Shown here one piece after another: positions 49,336 through 64,000 of a stretch of DNA of 64,000 nt. Below the pieces are notes generated by a model. It made no database searches and had not been told where the DNA came from. It saw only the letters and a program-made list of their open reading frames with translations. Made by a program: the position numbers and the translations under genes. This DNA is from Nymphaea colorata (lineage: Eukaryota > Streptophyta > Magnoliopsida > Nymphaeales > Nymphaeaceae): assembly GCF_008831285.2 (NCBI RefSeq), contig NC_045140.1, forward strand, positions 16,304,370 through 16,368,369, written 5' to 3'. Position 1 is the stretch's first letter, and each line of letters starts with the position of its first letter.

Positions 49336-49937
49336 TTAACCGGAAAATATTTGTTTACTTGTTATTGTTTTTAAGATAACATCTTGATAAAAAAACTGCT
49401 ATAAAAATAAAACTTTAAATAAAATCGGTTAGGCTGCTGCTTTCGGGCTAATCAGCACATCGATTGTGGAGTAACACTAAAACAATAAAAATGATGCGTG
49501 ACACTCTTGCACCAACAAACAGATCAAGCCCTGCCCTCTTGCTTATTTCTCACAAAATTGGCAACTTTCTTATGGGGCAAGTCTACCAGTTGTATGGTCA
49601 GTAAGCCCCCTGAAGCCTGTCTTTGAATTGACTTTCTTTCCTGGAGATAAAATTTAGCCAAAAAAGAAAAAGTAAAGAAAAAAAAAAAACATATCTAAAT
49701 ACAGTTTCAGAAATTGAGATGGGATTCATGGTGGCACTATCCATTTAGTAAATTGGCAATTAATTGGCAAATTGGCAATCTAAATACGGCCTTGAAACTA
49801 TCAAATTCCCGGGTCATCTTTAATCCTAAGAAAATCTTGTCCGGATTAATCATTCCATTTCAGAAACAGGAACACCATATGATACTAAACGTTCAAAAGG
49901 GATCGCCTGTACAAATGATTCTCGATATTAGGTTTAT
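49336..49937. other. spacer between the relic and subtilase gene 2
   Basis: AT-rich; contains the 3' flank of gene 2. A short internal repeat of AATTGGCAA (three times at about 49751-49780) is present. No other subtilase exon was recognised. Confidence 0.5.
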
Positions 49938-56228
<6,291 letters not shown>

Positions 56229-56277
56229 CTTGCTATAATCCGAGGAAAAACAGCTTTTCCTTAGAAGAAGGGCTGTT

Positions 56278-56284
56278 CGTTTAT
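56278..56284 (-). promoter_or_regulatory. TATA box of subtilase gene 2
   Basis: TATAAAC on the minus strand, 50 bp upstream of the ATG, which would give a leader of about 20 nt. Confidence 0.5.
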
Positions 56285-57118
56285 ATGTATACCCTTCAAG
56301 TAATGGCCTTCATTACTTATGCACGAGAGGAGAAAAATGCAAGACCCTTTTTTCTTTTGTTTTCTGGAAGCGGGGAATCCAAATAACCATTAAGAAGATT
56401 GCCTTTTTTCCTTTTTTTTGAGGACAAAGAATGACGACCCGGAATTAAGAGAATTAACAAAACATAACCGTACTTATTATGGAGACTTTTGAAACGTTTA
56501 TGAAGCTAGAACCGTTTCATTCTTCAACATTATGCTTCTTTATTTCAGCGAATGCCAAAACTTAGTGAAGGAAAGAATTGACTCTTTTCAAATGCTGAAC
56601 ATTCAACTCCTTTGTTATTGCAGCCAACAAATATAGAGCAGAACATTATTTCAACATTACAACAAGACTCCCAACAAGGAGTTGGGAGAATCCCGAGGTG
56701 CTGAAAAGTGAAAACACCCAAGTACAATACTACAGGTAAACTCTCGTGGAACACGCTATTCATGTGTTTGACACCTCTCAAGTCCTTACATCACCATGTG
56801 AGGGGCATTTTAGCTTTTGTGAAGAGGGATCCATTCAAACGCAACTTCCACAAGCAAACAATCACACATGGTACTCTTTACTAATTACTTATAGAACAGT
56901 TGTTTTGCACAAGTAATAAAAATTCATGAGAATAAATCAACAGATTGAATAATTTTGATTATAACAAAGAAACATAAACTATAGCCACTAAGGGGAACAA
57001 CATGTCCTCCTAGGGTAAATAAGAAAAACCTAACTAATTGAAAGCAAACTTATTGATCTCTTGATCCTCCAGCAAAATTGAGGTGGGCATGATCAACAGT
57101 TTGGAATCTCCGTAATAT
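56285..57118. other. spacer between subtilase genes 2 and 3
   Basis: Promoter side of gene 2 and 3' flank of gene 3. No gene or subtilase relic recognised. Confidence 0.6.
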
Positions 57119-61695
<4,577 letters not shown>

Positions 61696-61758
61696 CTCAG
61701 TCGATCGATGCGATGGCTTGAGGCCTCTCCGCTTTCGGGAACCGAGATACGAAGACCA

Positions 61759-61765
61759 TTTTATA
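61759..61765 (-). promoter_or_regulatory. TATA box of subtilase gene 3
   Basis: TATAAAA on the minus strand, 64 bp upstream of the ATG at 61695; the predicted leader is about 35 nt. Confidence 0.65.
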
Positions 61766-62176
61766 CAGCCATCTTTCCCGCACTGGCAAAGGATAAATAC
61801 CAGAACGTAAAATTTGCTGAAATCCATATCTGCAACTCTTATCTTCTTTCGGAAACAAAAAAAATCACGCATCTCTCTCTCTCGCCCCTCAAATTTTGAT
61901 TATGATGAAGATTTCGTAAGATTTTCTCAGTATCTTCCTCTTCTAAATTAACTTCTGAATCCATTACGGTTGTCTTCAACTCCCCAAAAGTTTTAAACAA
62001 AGCTTCAGCATTAATGGAACTAGGACAAACGCTACTGCGGTCGACTAAGGATATGGATTGAGTTGGTTTAGCCTAATCAACAAATAAAATTTTGATCCAC
62101 TGGTTCCGATCCTCTGACGCTTTTAAACCGGCGACGGTCTCGATATATATATATATATATACGTTCCTAATGCGCT
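61766..62176. other. upstream flank of subtilase gene 3
   Basis: Presumed promoter region; a (TA)n run at about 62143-62160. No gene seen. Confidence 0.5.
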
Positions 62177-62565
62177 GATGTCAATATATTTGATTTGAAT
62201 CGGATATCCAACTTATTCAATCCAAAAAAATTGGATATGGATAAAAATTTAATATTCAATTAAGAAATCGGATTCGGATTTAATAAATGGCATCGATCGG
62301 ATTCAGATTCAAATATACTTAAATATTCGATCGGATACAGATTCAAATCAAATTCACTTTTAGACAAATGTCTTGTATCTAATGCTTGAAAATTGACAAG
62401 ATCTGGCTCAAAATTGGGATTCGGATATAAATATAAAAATTGGATTCAGATCGGATTTGGATTGTAAAATTGGATTTTAGATTTAGATATGACTTTGCCT
62501 TATTCGAATTCCAATCCGAATATATGAATGTCTGAAAAGGCGGATATGATTAATCCATTGACATC
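62177..62565. repeat. GGATTCGGAT-rich repetitive block, possible MITE
   Basis: Many imperfect copies of (G)GATTCGGAT, GATTCAGATTC and GGATATNNAA fill about 390 bp. GATGTCAAT at the left edge (62177-62185) is mirrored by ATTGACATC at the right edge (62557-62565), a possible 9-bp terminal inverted repeat; the flanks do not show an obvious target duplication. It resembles the short repetitive non-autonomous DNA elements common in plants. Confidence 0.45.
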
Positions 62566-64000
62566 CCTAGCCCCAATAGGTACTCCTTTTTTTTCGTCGT
62601 GGAAAGAAAAAAAAAGCAACTCGAACAATCAAACTCATGCAAAGTGCAAACGTGAAATGCGTGTACTCACACCTTTTATATGTTGGCCTGGTTTATATCT
62701 ATTTCAGTTATACTAATCTTTAATTACAAACAAGGTAGAGGTCGTTTGACAATAATACAATATGCCATTGTTTGATGCATCTACTAAGACGAATTCATCC
62801 TTAAAGCATTTATGTCTTCATTTTTTTATGTAAATCCATGAAACAATAATAATATACTGTTAATATTACGACATGCCTCTTTTATGTCTCATGTATCTGA
62901 CCTCAATATCAAACACCTAGTAAAATGTTTTAGAAGTTTACTTCAACCTTTGGGCATATACGAATAATAACATATTGCTATTACTAAACAGTTTAAGCAA
63001 AAAAAATTAATGGATTAGTTGATCTAAGTTACATATCTTCCATAGTGTTCGCATGCATATTCTTATTTGTGCTGTTTTTTATTGATAGGGGCAAAAATCA
63101 ATTGCTAAGCTTTGTGTGGACACAACCAAAAAAAATTAAAAGTTATGGGGGTGACACCAAGGTGTTTGAGTCTCCAATTTGACACCCTTCATACTTGCAT
63201 AGGTGTCCGCATGTGTGAAGATAATAAGTAAGTTGTTATGCATCAAGAACGCTTAACCAGGACAAAAAAGGAAAACGATTTGTCGTTTCCCCTTTTGTCC
63301 TCATTGGGCTGTAAATTAAGTAATTTCAGGAGTCTGAACAGTTTTGTTCTCGAAATTTATTCAATTTCCATGAGGAACCATTAACTAACCTGCATTTGTC
63401 AATAAATTTCTTCTTCACTCGCGTCTTCCCTGCATCTTTTCCTCATCCTTTATCGTTTCAGCATTAATTACGCACAATACCGATTTAACTTGGTGGGTTA
63501 TCTTGGATTTAATATTTTATGACCGGACGAGAAATTGGTTCCCCTCCAGAAAGGAGACGTTGTAAGGGTATCACCACGTGGCGCACTCGTCCGACTGACT
63601 CAGAAATTTGTGTTAAAGTAATTATAGCAAATATAATATTAATATTTGAATTTTATATATACAATCGATTAAAAAGATGTTATATTTCATTGTGCACTTC
63701 ATGTTCCATGAAGCGCTATGTCGTTCTTCATCACAAGGTTGTCGGTCTCAGAAGAGGAAGAGTACTTCCAATGTCATCACTCTCCATCCCCACAAGGGGG
63801 GAGAGAGAGAGAGAGAGAGATGCAGGGGAGAGGGAGGAAACATAGTGTAAATAACATATACAACGATCTTTGAAAACTAGAAGAAAGCGTGGAAATAGGA
63901 ATCCAGGGAAGGGATCTTTAAAGCGGGAGTCCTGGAATTTACAAGCTTAGCAAAAAAGCTCCTCTTGCAATCCTCAGCTTTGGGCCGATCCTGTCCCGAC
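62566..64000. other. intergenic to the window end
   Basis: AT-rich with short frames lacking family features. A (GA)n microsatellite lies at about 63801-63820. Nothing else is supported. Confidence 0.5.

Noticed and set aside
62177-62565. CRISPR-like repeat array
   Set aside because: Repeats are irregular, degenerate and overlapping, with no unique spacers; the genome is plant nuclear.

Overview
This is nuclear DNA from a flowering plant. The evidence is spliced genes with short GT-AG introns, plant-specific families (SBT5-type subtilases, an HMA5-type copper ATPase, an ASD-type AAA ATPase, a DUF761 protein, a mitochondrial small heat-shock protein), TATA boxes about 30-60 bp upstream of short leaders, abundant (TA)n and (GA)n microsatellites, and plant LINE and copia remnants. 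The species cannot be named from the window. No prokaryotic feature, CRISPR array or intact tRNA was seen.

Layout. Positions 1-126 are the last codons of an unidentified gene. A GT31-like glycosyltransferase lies at 2188-3183 (+). The stretch 3184-10841 is intergenic and holds a 174-bp tandem duplication. A single-exon AAA ATPase lies at 10842-12347 (-). A long gene-poor stretch, 12.5-22 kb, has a three-copy 62-bp repeat, an old copia fragment and a palindrome-rich block. A two-exon mitochondrial HSP20 gene with two perfect heat-shock elements lies at 21.87-23.29 kb (+). A 5'-truncated LINE with poly(A) and 13-bp target-site duplications occupies 24.5-26.6 kb (-). A DUF761 gene lies at 29.8-30.2 kb (-).

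The right half is dominated by the minus strand. A six-exon HMA5-like copper ATPase (33907-38902) is followed upstream by a ~495-bp tandem duplication of its start-codon and promoter region. A decayed U6 snRNA copy is at 43.23 kb. Then come three complete 11-exon SBT5.3/AIR3-like subtilase genes in head-to-tail tandem (43708-48326, 49938-56228, 57119-61695), with a degraded subtilase relic between the first and second.

The three subtilases are predicted secreted serine proteases with intact Asp/His/Asn/Ser residues. Their exon phases match almost exactly, so they arose by tandem duplication. The middle copy is the most divergent around the catalytic serine and in the PA region. The other genes look like unrelated housekeeping or stress genes that happen to be neighbours. 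I found no convincing new biological system; the most useful leads are the subtilase array with its relic, the duplicated HMA5 upstream region, the LINE with clean ends, and several unexplained repeats.
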